From Chalciporus piperatus (Eukaryota > Basidiomycota > Agaricomycetes > Boletales > Boletaceae), in contig JBBPTG010000141.1 in the NCBI GenBank assembly GCA_038093975.1, positions 1 through 64,000 of the forward strand: a DNA stretch of 64,000 nucleotides, read 5' to 3'. Below are positions 47,118 to 58,800 of the stretch, piece by piece. Position 1 is the stretch's first letter; every line of letters starts with the position of its first letter. The notes under the pieces were generated by a model, which was given only the letters and a program-made list of their open reading frames with translations, was not told the DNA's origin and searched no databases. A program made the position numbers and the translations under genes.

Positions 47118-47526
47118 CACAGTACGACTACGCTAACTTGCTCGATACATTCTGTCATCTGTCAGGTTGTCTTGTAACGTAATGTTGTTGACGGTCGTCT
47201 TGCGCGAGTCCTGACTCGGACCACTGATTGGTTGGTTCAGTACCAAAAGAAGGAAATTATGTGACAGATGTCTATGCGTGTCGATGCTTAATGGCTTAGA
47301 TCGAGGAATGTATCGGGAGAGAATGGAGTGACTATTACGAGACTAGGTACATGGTGCGTGAGAACACATAAGACATGGGCGAAAAGCCGAAGGCTTTCCC
47401 GGTCAGAAACTGGACTCAAAACTGTCGGGGCGAGAGCGCTGTGACCCTGTGGGTTAGGAGTGAGCGACGCAAATCAGCGTGAGCTGGACCCCGAGAGCGT
47501 AGGAGCGGGTGCTAACCTAAGCATGG
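47118..47526. other. 3' flank of WD40 copy 3 and possible retroelement end
   Basis: From about 47390 the sequence differs in style from the flank and may belong to the terminal region of the retroelement. I looked for repeats shared with 52423-52650 and found none that I could be sure of. Confidence 0.35.
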
Positions 47527-49350
47527 TTACCGTACGGGAGGAAGGATGTAACCTCGAAGAGTTTGCATGAGTTCCGGTTGGTGTTGCAGGAAAGGTGCAA
47601 GAACTAGCGCGTGATGTCTCAAGTAGATTGTAAATGCTTCACTCGACCATCTTCCCATTGTCTTCACGACGTCAAATGGAACTCCGGCGAGTAGGTAATG
47701 AAGGGTACCGCCGATGCGGAGACTATGACCTTTGAGATCGGGGAGGTCTGGGTGAGCCTTGGTTATTCCGTCTATGCGCTTGACTACCTCTTTCTTGGAG
47801 AGGGGTCGTGGCATTCCGGAGGGGTGCATCCACGAAAAGAGGTGGGAGTGCGGGTCGTCTCGGTTGATGCGAAAATGGGATTCGATGGCGGTTTTGGGAT
47901 CGGTGAGGGAAGAGGGATCGTGGGGTGCGCAGTGCACTTCTTCGCCGCTTGCCGAAGCTTTGGTAGTCGGTAGGGAAAATTTCATGACCGGGAGATTGTC
48001 GTGGTTGTGGGTGAATACTAGAGCAGAGCGAGGGATATGTTTAGCGGCATCGAAGCGGGAAATGGCCGGTACTGTGAATTCACCCAGTCGAGCAATGCAG
48101 TAGAAGGAGCATACGAGGCAGGCGAAGATGGCGGCGTCTCGCGGATCGGTGAGATCCATGACTTGCCCGAAACGTTCTAAAATGTTCACTGTGAAAGGCG
48201 CTCGTTTGGGGCGCTTGGATGTGGCGGGGGCTAGTTTGTTCGCACCTTCGAGTAGGGCTTTGTACTCCAGGTCGTTGATGTCCCATGGGAGTCCGTGCAG
48301 GATGTGCCAGGCTCTTATTGCTGCTGCGTAGTTGGAAATGGTCGAGCCCGAGAGGGAGCCCGCGCAACTCGCTAAAAATGTGGAAAGGAGATTGGGGGAT
48401 ATGGGAGCGCGTTCGCTATCCGGAATGCTGTGCATGTCGCAATATACATGAAAAACGAGTAGACCTGTACCGTATAACTCTTTGGTGGATTCTGCCCACG
48501 ATGCGCCTATCACGCTGAGGACGCGTTGTGCTTCGGCGTCGTCTAGTGGTCTGCTAGATTTGGCGTTCGTGATGCGCGGTGAAGCTGCGTGGGGAAGCCA
48601 TAGGAGGAGTCGTTGTTTGGCGAGGCAGTGTGGGCGAAGCGACGAAACGGAAGGAGTGAGGTCGGGTTTGTACGGACGTGGTCTCTTTGACTGAGTGTTG
48701 CTAGCCGTGGTGATGACGGCGTTGAAACGCAGCGAGGGTCCTTCAGCAGCTGGTGAGGGAGTTGTAGACGGTTTGGTCGTCCCTTGCGCACGCGGCGAGG
48801 AAACGCAAGTCAGCGTCTTGCTGGCGTTTCGCGCGGTCAATGAGTTTAGCGGCGGCAGGTGCATACCTTCCGCTATCGAGTGCCTCGAGTTCGGCGGGGG
48901 TGAGAGGTTGGTCGAAGTCGACAATGAATTGGCGTAGATGCTCAGGGATGGGTGTTGGAGGGAGTAGGAGGTGTTGCGGACCGTATATGCCTCGCGATGG
49001 AGGGTCGGCTGGATTGCGTTCGCTGGGGACGAATCTCGTGATAACGCTCTCGATAGGAGAGGTGCTGTCAGCGAGGACTTCGTGAATGCGTTTGAAGACG
49101 CCGTTGACGGCGTTGTTGCGATGCCGTCCCGTTCTCCAGCTTTCGACGACGCTGGTGTTGTCGCAGAAGACGATGAGGTGTTGGTGTTCAGGAGAGTGCC
49201 TAGCGACGGACGCAAGGAGAAGCTCGACGCCGACTGCTTCTGCCCAAGCGATGTCGCGTTTCCCGTTTCTGGTTTGCCAGTCGGGGAGGAGGCGCCATGC
49301 TCGCCATTTTTCTCCGATAGTGACGCCGATGCCGATGCTAGAGCTAGCAT
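47527..49350 (-). CDS. Tyrosine recombinase of the DIRS-like element
   Basis: The conserved recombinase starts around NAKSSRPLDDAEAQRVLSVI (about 48540). Catalytic positions of the tyrosine recombinase fold: arginine in YCIARLGEF, H-x-x-R in GHSLRIGGT, tryptophan/histidine position in MGRWSSEAF and a terminal tyrosine in TIYLRHH. Upstream the frame stays open for about 200 more codons (to 49350) while overlapping the RNase H region of the preceding gene in another frame; that Ser/Thr/Ala-rich extension has no family features. The likely real start is near the end of the RT gene (48743-48900). It integrates the circular cDNA of the element by recombination rather than by DDE chemistry, as known for DIRS elements. 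Confidence 0.82.
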   Translation of the reverse strand: MLALASASASLSEKNGEHGASSPTGKPETGNATSLGQKQSASSFSLRPSLGTLLNTNTSSSSATTPASSKAGERDGIATTPSTASSNAFTKSSLTAPLLSRALSRDSSPANAIQPTLHREAYTVRNTSYSLQHPSLSIYANSLSTSTNLSPPPNSRHSIAEGMHLPPLNSLTARNASKTLTCVSSPRAQGTTKPSTTPSPAAEGPSLRFNAVITTASNTQSKRPRPYKPDLTPSVSSLRPHCLAKQRLLLWLPHAASPRITNAKSSRPLDDAEAQRVLSVIGASWAESTKELYGTGLLVFHVYCDMHSIPDSERAPISPNLLSTFLASCAGSLSGSTISNYAAAIRAWHILHGLPWDINDLEYKALLEGANKLAPATSKRPKRAPFTVNILERFGQVMDLTDPRDAAIFACLVCSFYCIARLGEFTVPAISRFDAAKHIPRSALVFTHNHDNLPVMKFSLPTTKASASGEEVHCAPHDPSSLTDPKTAIESHFRINRDDPHSHLFSWMHPSGMPRPLSKKEVVKRIDGITKAHPDLPDLKGHSLRIGGTLHYLLAGVPFDVVKTMGRWSSEAFTIYLRHHALVLAPFLQHQPELMQTLRGYILPPVR

Positions 49351-50947
49351 CGGAGAACGCGTTTATATCGTGGTACGTGGGAGGTGGGCGAATGGGTAGG
49401 ATCGTTTTTCCTGACGAAATGGCGTGTCGCCACCAGAGTAGGTCTTCGTTGATCGCCTTGTCCGGACGATGGGGCATGAACGGTTTTCTTTCGCAAACGG
49501 CAAGTAAGCGTTCGAGGCCCGTTAGGTAAGCTCTGCCGGCGGGAACGAGCGAGGCAGTGTGTAGAAGCTTGCCGTATAGCTTTTGCACGTCTTGGAGCAC
49601 GTGTAAGCGGCGCGCGTTCCATTCGTCGATGGCTTTGAGGTATTTGTCTCGCTTGTCGGGGCTGAGCGTGACTGTGCGTGTTTTCATGTCCCATGAGAAA
49701 CCGATGTAGATCGTCGAATTTCCGAATGGTTGGTCTTTGGATGTTTCCCACGGGATTCCTAGGGTGCGCGAGATCTCGTCTATGTCATCTATGTTGTATG
49801 CATAGTCGGCATCGTGGATTGAGCGTGGTGATGCGGTTGCGAAGTCTCTGATGGGTTGCGAGCATTGTTCGTTGAATTCCTCGTTAGTCCCATCTGTTAA
49901 TAGGCGACCCTGGAACCATATTCGTCCGCCTGTTTGGTGAGTGCCTGAGGGGGTGATCTCGGCGTGCCATCTTTTCCTGGCTTGATTGTAATCGTCGATG
50001 TGATCTCGTTTAACCCGGAAAAAGATGTGGTCGTCGACCCATTTATCCATTGGTCCAATACCGTGGAAACGGAAGATTTCGGCGGCTGCGTCAGCAACGT
50101 GTCCGTAGATACCTGCAGATGGGGTAGCTCCGAAGGCGGTGCACGTGTCTATACATCCGTGGGTGGGTGATGTTCGAACCACAGCGGAGGGCCATTGGGA
50201 CGGGTGGAGGGGAATGGTTCGGTAGGCTTCTGCGACGTCGCGCGTTGCTACTTCTGTGCCTGGGGGAAGACGAGAGGCGAGTAAGTAAATGATGGAAAAC
50301 TTTCCCCATGTAGCGGGGAAGTCGTGTGAATCAATGAAGGAATTAATAGAAGGATTGAGGTAGGGATGCTTGGGAATCATCGGGAAAGAGAAATTTTGTA
50401 CTAGTCTAAACTTGCCCGGACGGCCTGGTTTGGGTATTATTGATAAGGGGGATGATTGAAATGGTCCGATGGATTCATGTATGAGTGTGAGTGGGTATGG
50501 TCCGATGTATCTACCTTTCGTAACTTCCTTCTCGACTATGTCATGTAGCTGGTCATGGTACGTGTTAACAGATGGGGAATTAGGGGGTGATTGTATGTGA
50601 TGGAGTTTGGGGAAATTGATTACGAAGCCATATGTAAAACCGTCAGGTATGTTACCAAAACGATCCGCAAGGTTCGCCGCGTGAATGAGGGTTCTCCAGG
50701 CATCTGGTTTATATGGTGTTTGCGGAAGGGCGTTTCTGTGTTCGAGGGCAGCGGTGAGCTCCGTGCGTACCTGAGCCACATCCTGAGCAGATGTGGGCAT
50801 AGCATTGCCGTTCGAAGCAGCCGGCACGGCGTTGCCAGTAGGTGCATATGCGCTCGTTGTTACTTCTGGCGACGAGCATCTTGTTGGAGCGTTTGGCGAA
50901 GGTGTCGTGTTTGTTGTCCCAGGTTTTCTCGAGAATGCATTCGACAA
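48743..50947 (-). CDS. Reverse transcriptase-RNase H of the DIRS-like element
   Basis: Reverse transcriptase motifs: GPYPLTLIHESIGPFQSSPL then SIIPKPGRPGKFRLVQNFSF (fingers), VATRDVAEAYRTIPLHPSQW (first catalytic aspartate), FGATPSAGIYGHVAD and DKWVDDHIFFRV, with WVDD in place of the usual YxDD. RNase H-like part: NAFSDASSSIGIGVTIG, IAWAEAVGVELLLA, LIVFCDNTSVVESW and RNPADPPSRG. The 734-codon frame is unbroken. The N-terminal 60 residues overlap the gag-like frame. RT phylogeny would separate DIRS from Ngaro. Confidence 0.88.
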   Translation of the reverse strand: MSNAFSRKPGTTNTTPSPNAPTRCSSPEVTTSAYAPTGNAVPAASNGNAMPTSAQDVAQVRTELTAALEHRNALPQTPYKPDAWRTLIHAANLADRFGNIPDGFTYGFVINFPKLHHIQSPPNSPSVNTYHDQLHDIVEKEVTKGRYIGPYPLTLIHESIGPFQSSPLSIIPKPGRPGKFRLVQNFSFPMIPKHPYLNPSINSFIDSHDFPATWGKFSIIYLLASRLPPGTEVATRDVAEAYRTIPLHPSQWPSAVVRTSPTHGCIDTCTAFGATPSAGIYGHVADAAAEIFRFHGIGPMDKWVDDHIFFRVKRDHIDDYNQARKRWHAEITPSGTHQTGGRIWFQGRLLTDGTNEEFNEQCSQPIRDFATASPRSIHDADYAYNIDDIDEISRTLGIPWETSKDQPFGNSTIYIGFSWDMKTRTVTLSPDKRDKYLKAIDEWNARRLHVLQDVQKLYGKLLHTASLVPAGRAYLTGLERLLAVCERKPFMPHRPDKAINEDLLWWRHAISSGKTILPIRPPPTYHDINAFSDASSSIGIGVTIGEKWRAWRLLPDWQTRNGKRDIAWAEAVGVELLLASVARHSPEHQHLIVFCDNTSVVESWRTGRHRNNAVNGVFKRIHEVLADSTSPIESVITRFVPSERNPADPPSRGIYGPQHLLLPPTPIPEHLRQFIVDFDQPLTPAELEALDSGRYAPAAAKLIDRAKRQQDADLRFLAACARDDQTVYNSLTSC

Positions 50948-51614
50948 CGGGGTTGGAGTGAGGGTCGATGCTGAGACAGACGGCGCAGGGCGGTAGCGGT
51001 TGGTTGGGTGCCGGTTTGTCGGAGGCCCGAAAGGACCGGTTTCGCTTGTGGTTCGCTTGTGGAGCGTTGAAACTCGGCGAGGGTGGTCGCTTGGACGAGC
51101 TGGGGGTACGGCTATGGGACTGTGGTGCGTCGTACGAGCGCTGGTAGCTCTGGGATGACGAGGGATGTTGGTTGGATGAGAATTGATTAGAGGGAGCGTT
51201 CCCCGCTTGCCATGACGCGACGGCTGCTAGGAGCTTGTCCGTGGCCTGGAATTGCATAATTCCGTAGCGCGAGTGAGCGCGTATGATGTGTGGAGGCACA
51301 TAATTTTGCGCAGGGCATGGCCGCGTGTAGACGGCGTTGGACGAGTGAGTCCGGTTAGTCGCCGTGTTATGGAAACCCGTGCCACGTGCCGCGAAGGCCG
51401 TGTAGTGGGTCGGGTTCCAAGGGCGTGTGGGTGGGGCGCGTAGCCGAACGAAAGAGGCAGTGATGGTAAGGTATGAAGAAGATGGGTTGGGGTTGAGATG
51501 AGAAAAAGGTTTTTTACGAGGGGGGGAAAAAACTCGCCTCTTTGGCTTTGTTCGTGATGGCTGTATGCAGCTTGCTCGTGATGTTGAACTTGATCTTGGT
51601 GAGGGCTTCCTCAT
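50709..51614 (-). CDS. Second gag-like ORF with cysteine-rich zinc-binding region
   Basis: The first ATG with plausible coding is near 51257 (MQFQATDKLLAAVASW); upstream the open frame overlaps the first gag-like gene. It is Ser/Pro/Asn-rich, then Cys/His-rich: CAVCLSIDPHSNPVVEC, then CTYWQRRAGCFERQCYAH, a C-x8-C-x4-C-x2-H arrangement as in CCCH zinc fingers, then CSGCG. This suits RNA binding by a nucleocapsid-like protein. A frameshift or splice from the preceding frame is possible. Confidence 0.6.
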   Translation of the reverse strand: MRKPSPRSSSTSRASCIQPSRTKPKRRVFSPPRKKPFSHLNPNPSSSYLTITASFVRLRAPPTRPWNPTHYTAFAARGTGFHNTATNRTHSSNAVYTRPCPAQNYVPPHIIRAHSRYGIMQFQATDKLLAAVASWQAGNAPSNQFSSNQHPSSSQSYQRSYDAPQSHSRTPSSSKRPPSPSFNAPQANHKRNRSFRASDKPAPNQPLPPCAVCLSIDPHSNPVVECILEKTWDNKHDTFAKRSNKMLVARSNNERICTYWQRRAGCFERQCYAHICSGCGSGTHGAHRCPRTQKRPSANTI

Positions 51615-52422
51615 CGATGTACTTTAGGTTGAACGAGGACGAGGTACCGAGTGCGGCATGCCATCTCCGCCGATATGTTGCCTGGTAAACGATGAGGGCT
51701 TGACGCGCCGCGTCTTCGGCGTCGTGGCGCCACTCATGGGCGCTGAGATTCATCCAGAAGTGCAGATGGGCGTCAATGCGGTCAGCGCCCCATCCACATT
51801 CTTTCATTGCTTGAAGCATGCGATGTGTTGCCTCGTCTATCTGAGGCCAAGTGAGCTCGTGATCTGGGACAATGGACTCTTTAGCTTTGGCGGCGGAGAT
51901 GGGTACGAAGGAATGTGTGCCGTGCTCGTCTTGCATTAGAGCGAGAGCGTCGTCGTCGACGGAATGGGAGATGGAGTGGGCTTCGGCTAGGCCCTTGTTG
52001 GTGAAATGGTGTAGCTCTAGGTATTCTCCTTTGCGTAGTTTCCGCAATGCGTGGGGCGACGGGTTAATTGGGACCGTCGAGGATACCTTGACGTCGTTGA
52101 AGGGCAAGAATTTGGAGCGATTCTTTTTCTTCTCCTCCTGCTGCAGGGCTTCTTCTTCTTGTGCTCGGATATGTTCCTCTTCTCGTTGTCGCTCGAGTAG
52201 GTTGTCTTCTTCGAGCCTGGCTTGTTCGGCCTCTGCTTCCTGCCGTGCGTCCCATTCGCGGCGTTCGAGGGCGTTCTGGGCTGTCCAAATTTCTAAGAGC
52301 CGCTGGGCGGCGACTTCGTGGGATATGTTGCAGTGTTCGACGAGGGGTTGACGAGTGGGGGCGTAGCGTTCAGCACGATAATCAGGTGGGTTCGCGTCAT
52401 GGGGGTTCTGTGGAAGGGCCAT
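51514..52422 (-). CDS. Gag-like ORF of the DIRS-like element
   Basis: 302 residues from ATG 52422 (MALPQNPHDANPPDY). Residues about 55-95 are a long charged helix (REWDARQEAEAEQARLEEDN) that would form a coiled coil; then HALRKLRKGEYLELHHFTNK and a Trp-rich segment with ATYRRRWHAALGTSSSF. No enzyme motif. It is the most upstream gene of the element, the usual gag position. Confidence 0.65.
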   Translation of the reverse strand: MALPQNPHDANPPDYRAERYAPTRQPLVEHCNISHEVAAQRLLEIWTAQNALERREWDARQEAEAEQARLEEDNLLERQREEEHIRAQEEEALQQEEKKKNRSKFLPFNDVKVSSTVPINPSPHALRKLRKGEYLELHHFTNKGLAEAHSISHSVDDDALALMQDEHGTHSFVPISAAKAKESIVPDHELTWPQIDEATHRMLQAMKECGWGADRIDAHLHFWMNLSAHEWRHDAEDAARQALIVYQATYRRRWHAALGTSSSFNLKYIDEEALTKIKFNITSKLHTAITNKAKEASFFPPS

Positions 52423-52754
52423 GTATGGTGTGTGTAAACGAATGTGAAGAGATTGCGAAAAGAACGAAAGAAACTACGATCAGTCGTGCTGAACGACTAC
52501 GAGCTGACAAGGATGCGAGGGTGGCAGAAGCAGGAGAGGTGCGCCACCATCAGGAAAACCCCAAATCCGCATTAGCTCGCAAATGCGAGATAATGTCCAC
52601 ATTCAGACACATTTCTATTACATAGTTTTAGTCCCATCCCACATGTACATTTTCACGGAAATGTATGCATTGGCACACTAATGTCCTTGACAGTAGATAT
52701 TGGTAGATATTGAATCGTACATACACCAGATTACCCCGGCGTCTCGAGACCCTC
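52423..52754. other. Retroelement 5' side and 3' flank of the DUF6532 gene
   Basis: No gene. A short inverted repeat, cattagctcgcaaatgcga near 52570, might mark an element end, but no partner was seen. Confidence 0.35.
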
Positions 52755-52840
52755 CTACATTGATGTTGCCATACCTTCGAGATCCACCTGAGCAAGCATC
52801 AGCTGAGTGTCGGTCTCTGTACCATCAACACTATTTTCTT

Positions 52841-55800
52841 TCAGCCTCGAGCACACCAATGAACGAAGCAATTGAATACGTACATGACATCGCGGTACAT
52901 GCGGGACATGAGCGCGTGGTATCTCTTGTGCCCCTCGTCGCCGCCGGTCGTGAAGATGAAGCGTAAAAGTTGTTTGTATTTCGAGTAAACTTGATAATGA
53001 GCATCTTGGATGAACGAGGCCTTCTCCGAATCGCGCGGTCCAGTTCCGTTGCGCCAGTCGCTCAGCACAGAGTAAACCTGTCACAACATTAGTACTACTA
53101 TCGAAGCTAGACAATAAAATTGATGGGGCTCACCGCCGTGGCCGCGAAAGCCACCAGGCCACTTGGCAGCTCCAGCTCGTCCTCATGCCCGTCGAGCACC
53201 GAGACAAAGTGGTCGGTGTACTTGAACCCCAAGGAGTTCGGTCCATTGAACACGGTCGCACGCAGGACCTCTAGGATTACGGAGTTACAGAACGGCTCGA
53301 AACGAAGCGCGTCTCCCTAGGAATCCTCATCAGTGCGGGCACTGTATACCACGATGAATTGATGAAATACTTACCTTCGGGCCCAGTGCGTAAATGAAAT
53401 TGTCCAGCTTCAATAACCTTTCGACCAGGGGGCCACAACCTTTCTTGAGCCCGTACCCGCTGATGACAATTGGCTGTGCTACTCTCTTGAAATTTTGGCG
53501 CCACGTAGCAAGCCGACCTTCCGCCTGTAATACGAGTCAGCGTTAGTATACTCGCACAATAACATGCGGCGTCACGTACCAGGTTTGCCAGACGCAAAAC
53601 ATATTTCATATCCGCGGCCATCCTGTTCGCGATGTCCAATAGTCCCATCTCCTTGGCCGTATCCCTGAAAGCGTGGATGGCCAGCCACCGCTTGTCCTTG
53701 GCCAAGGGGAATCCCTTCTCGAACGCGATCTCTTTGAGGAACCAGTCGATGGAATTTTGGATAAGCTCTTGAATATGCGGGGCCTGCGCCTTGATTGACA
53801 GCGCAGAGTGCTCAGAGTCGGGCAGCACGAGCTCAGTTGTGAGCGATGGATGATAGATGGCATAGCGGTCAGCGCGCGCGCCGATGTGCGGCTTCGTGTC
53901 ACCGGCCTCACCTGCGTCGGCCATGACCGTCGCCACGCCGTCCTGACCGGTTTCTTCTTCTTCGTCACTTTGTCCTTTTTCGTGCTTTTCTCCGATGACC
54001 TCGGCACGCTATAGTAGATGTTATTTCCGAGTTAGTGTACGCACTCTTTTCAATCACTGCGGAAACGGAAGAATAATCCGTGAGGATTAGGTTGAGATTC
54101 ACGGGCAAAAGACAACTCAATCTGACTTAGAGTGGCACGCGTAAACGTTGTGATTAGGTTTTGAAATGACGAGCAAATCCCATGTAAATCTGGCTCGCGA
54201 TAGATTGAGGACCCAACCTCGACTTCGTTGTGTTTTTGACCTAGGCAGGAAATCAGACCTCTGATTAAAACTTGGTTCCCATCTGAATAGATTGCGAATC
54301 CGCTCGCGACCACACGAAAACAGATCTACATTTACTCGGTTTAGAGAATAGAAGCACCCTGCAGGCTGCTTCCAAAATGCCCCCCCAGCAACCAGAACAC
54401 GCCTCGTCCGTCCTCTCCTCGTCCGTCCTCTGCCCCCATGTATCCAGCTCAACCACAGAGGCGTCCTGGAGGTGCGCCCGCTGGACCGCCTCCTGCAGGG
54501 AATCAGTTTAATCACGATGCAAACCAACCTGTTGGCGGGTCATATCGTCAACCTGCCTTCCCAAACGGAAACTCTCCCCCCTCTCCCCTTGGAAACGAGT
54601 TCAACCTTGACGGTGCAGGTGTCCAAGACGACGTTTTCACGGCGGATAGGTCTGGTGCACAGAATCAAGGCCTAGATGGATTCCAAAACCAAGGACACGG
54701 AGTAAGCCACCCATCATATCCAAGCGATGTTTAATTTTTACCTTTTTTTTAGTTCAATGATAGGAATAACTATCCCCCGTTCCCTGACCAGCAGGGTTAT
54801 CCCTTCCGGGGAACACCCACTACCGGACCTGGGGGAAGTCCTGTTAACTTCACCAATCCGTTTCCTCAGCCGCAAACCCCATACCTTGGAAGCCGTCCCT
54901 CACAGTTTTTCGATCACGGAAATCAGCCTTTCACGCCACGAGGAGGGACACCGTTTGACGATTATACGTCGTCGTATTCCGGTTCGCGCTCGGGTAGTCG
55001 CCCACCTGCTTTGTCATCCCACAGTTACCGTGGCTCGCAAGGCAATATTGACACCCCATCACGCGACGAATTTTCTGTCCTGTCCGCCGAGCTCAGACGC
55101 CTGGCCGGATTGGTTCAACAGCAACAAAATGTCAACGAGGAACTCAAAAAGACTAATGCGGACCTTACAAATCGTCTTCAAACCACAGAAACCGAACTTG
55201 CAGGGATTCAAGAGCAGTTGAAAGAGTCCTCGAAGGCCAAACCAGCAAAAGATGGCAGTAACAAGCATCCGGCTCTAAAGGTTAGTTGATTTCATTGCCG
55301 GATAGACAACGACTCACTGTAGTACTTGTATAGCGTGTCTTACACCCCCTCTTCGCCACCTTTTGCGGGATCGAGTGGCAGGAACTGGACAAAACCGAGC
55401 GCGCCCAAGAATTCCTTGCGGTCGAACCACTCCAAGACGGCCAGCCATTTGAAGAGGTGGAGGGCGTGAAGATCTGGCACCCGAACTTCAAGGGTACTGT
55501 AGTCGAGTCCGTGAACAAAATCTTCATCGAGACCTTGGTTAAAAAGGTCTGGGATGACGAAATGGTCAGTAATAACACCTCAGAACCACTTTTCCGCCAC
55601 TTACGATACGAGAACACAGGCATTACGTGCCAAGAATATTGGTGAAATCCCAGATGACGACTTCAAAGAATCCCTCATCAGAAGCTGTGCGGTAACGTAC
55701 TTTAGAAATATCCACAAGAGTTCCAAGGCACGTGGCGACCCAACAAAAGCTGCTAAGCTGGTGCAAACGAACGTAAAGAACCGCCGTAGGGGTCGTCGTT

Positions 55801-58800
55801 CAAACGTAAGCTTCGATCGAACTGTACATTAATGCAAGTTGACTCACCATGTTCAATAGCTTGCAATGAAACGTCGCAAAATGGCAGAGCAGTTTGAAAA
55901 AGAGACAGGGTTGAAAGGTGCTCTAGCAATGATTGACACCGACTTTTGCTCAGACAACTTGACGTGCGACGAGGATACTTTGAACCCGAACTTACGTGAG
56001 CGTCGAAACAAGCTGGGATTCGGGAAGGGTACCAAGATGACAGTCGGGCTAAGGTGGAGATCTATGGATGTAGGTTTAATATTTTAATGATAAGAAAGGT
56101 TGAGACTCACGTTATAATTCCAAAAGTATGTCGCGTTCATGCGCTACCTCTCGTTCAGAGTGGCGGGCGGGCAGCCCTCTGAAGCTGTACCTCAAACGGA
56201 ATCTGAGGTCACACTCGCAGGGAGTGCATCTACAGCTACGCAGCGAGAGAAAGATGGTCAGCCCGCAAAAAAGAAACAGCGCACAAAGATGTCAAAGAAG
56301 CTCGTCAAAACAGTTTGGGACGCACCTCCATTGACGATGTACAAGAAAAAACCGAACTCGTTGAAGAAACCAGTTGCCGTCAAACCCTTCACTTCCATGA
56401 TTGATCCTAAATGGCAAGCGGCACATTCAGATTTCGAGCCACTCACTCCCGCTAATCCAGACGACGAACCACTCTGGATTGCTGGTTTCTACGAAGACGT
56501 CAAGCAGAAGAAGTATTTGGTGATGGATGAAGATGCTGGATATTTGGAGGAGCTATGTGAGTGGCGAGCGACATTAGTTGAATCTGGCAATGAGGCGGAC
56601 GAAGAAGGTGGTGATGAAGGGGAGGGCGATAACGGAGATGAAGACGAAGATGCGTAACGTTACTACGAGTGCCATAAGTTCTTGTAAGCATTCAAATAAT
56701 GTCCGTTTCTTGAGGTAGGACATACCTTAGCGAGGTCAATTGTGGCCCAAACCTTTTCTCTGTCGGGGCCGATAGAAACTGTCGTCATTGCGAGAGCACT
56801 GAAGATCCAATCTAAGTCAATGATGGGAGGAAGGCGTGACTCGGTCGCATGAAATTCCCCGAGTTTCCATAGCCGAACCCCGACCGTTCTACTGCTCCAG
56901 CCCATGTTAGATCATAGCGAACACGACTCGAAGCGTGCAAAGTTTTACTCACAAATTTGCCCAGACTTCATCTAAATCTCCATCCCATGATTTGAACCAC
57001 CGTATTCGGGCAAACCACAACAACCGATTTGCATCAGCCTGAAGAGGTTGCGAAATCTGAAAGATCTCTAAAATTTCACCAAATGCATGAATAGCCGACA
57101 CCCCAGGGATGATAGCGTGAACGAGCGAAGAGCGGTTACCACCGACGGTGCGGGAGGCATAGTATCGTCTTCCGTTGAGTATCACATAGTCAAAAAAAGT
57201 TGCCTCGTAACTGAGAGGAAGACTGTTTGGGGCAGCGGCCGCTTGGTGACGACAGTGAACTGGAGTCTCTGGAAAACGGAAGCAAATCATTTGTGCAACC
57301 AGCCTGTATGTTTCCGACCCCATCGCCTTCGTTTGATGTCGTGGGCTCAGCTGATATGAGCAGACAGCTGTCAAGGTAGTTTGTCATCCTTGTCCCATAA
57401 AAATAGACGGAAATGTCACCATCGTTATGCAACTCATCAAGTGCGTCAGTCATAGCTGCCAGACCGGCGACTGTCCCGCGCTCCTCTTTTGAAGCTTTGA
57501 GCATGATTTTCGCGACTTGGTGTGGTAAGGTCTCTGATGGATATCGTTGGAGTACATACGTCTGGAGAAATTTCCTCAGTAGAGTTTCTCTCCATGTTCC
57601 CCCACTTACCAGTTGTCCTATTTGACATGTCCGTTGAAACTCTGTGAAAAACGTCGTCTCCAGATCACCATTCCCGTGGTTATTTGCTTTGAATGATTTG
57701 AGGACTTTGTTCAAGCGCTCATAGAGGAATGTCCAAAAGTCATGCAGGGGACCAAAGTTGCGGACACAAGAACCGGTGTGAATTGAGTAGTGGTGGTTCG
57801 GTTTGATCACGGATGAGCCGTATAGCTAAAACCATCAACTAGATCAAAAACTTGAACATGAAGCTTCGAGATCATACCTGAATTAGTTCCTTGTTGTATT
57901 CTTGAATTAATGACTCAGCTCGTCGAACATCGTCGTCGGTCAATCTACGCTGGATTAGAATCCTGAGAGCAGAACAGATCTTCAGAAAATTGGCAGGATC
58001 GTCCGGATGCAATGCAAATTTTCCTTCGTCTTCTTGGGTAGTGGAATCTTGAGTTTCGGGCGAGATTGTAGATGAGGATGATCCAGAATCGATAGGCTGG
58101 GCCCCGGGTGCCTTGCGCTTCAAGTTCTTAGTAGCCTAGATAGCACATGAGTACGAGACACGATCAGATCTTCACTTACTGACCTTCTTGGCTGCCAATT
58201 GCCGCTGTTTCTCGGCTTGTTTGGCAGCAGCAGCCCGGAGTTTTTCTTGCTTTTTCCCCTCCGCAATCGCAAGTTTCTCTTGGGTGATCCTTGCTCTCTC
58301 AGCCTCGTAAGCTTCCTTACTGACCTTCTTGGCAGCCTCGAGCGCTTCCTTGTTTCGTGCCTTCTCATTTTGCTGCCGTTCCTTCTCACTTTCCATTCGC
58401 TGAATCATGGTAACACGCTGGCGAAGAATTTCGCCACTAAGGTCTCTCGGGAGACACTCACTCCATAGTTGAGGTATCTGGCAAAGATCAGTGTATTCCT
58501 CGACTAAAAACATAAAATCTCACCACAATTGGTCCATAGAGAGTAGCTAAAAGCAACCACTGATCCGCTGTTAAGGACCCACCAGCTGGCATGCCTATGT
58601 CAGTCGGAAGCTTGCCACATGATAACGGAACAGTAAACTTGAGAAAAAAAATGTTAGTGCTCTTGCGATCGTCCCTGACATGCACGACTCACATCCGCGA
58701 GCATCTCATGTAACTTGGCAAGCTCGTGATTAGGATGCAATATCTTGTTTTGAACCCATATGTTGTAAAAGTGAGTCTTGATGATACCTGTGAGTGAAGC

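Larger units (their letters stand above)
47527..52422 (-). mobile_element. DIRS/Ngaro-like tyrosine-recombinase retroelement (core)
   Basis: Genes in element order (minus strand): gag-like, gag/zinc-finger, RT-RNase H, tyrosine recombinase. There is no integrase of the DDE type, no protease and no methyltransferase that I can see. That gene order with a tyrosine recombinase after RT-RNase H is that of DIRS/Ngaro elements. All frames are long and open, so the element may be young. Ends (split direct repeats or inverted repeats) were not found, so only the coding core is given. Confidence 0.8.

Noticed and set aside
47390..47526. LTR of the retroelement
   Set aside because: No direct copy was seen at the other side; DIRS-like elements do not carry ordinary LTRs.
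48900..49350. N-terminal extension of the tyrosine recombinase as a separate domain
   Set aside because: It overlaps the RNase H coding in another frame and is low in complexity; openness is probably a by-product of GC-rich codon use.
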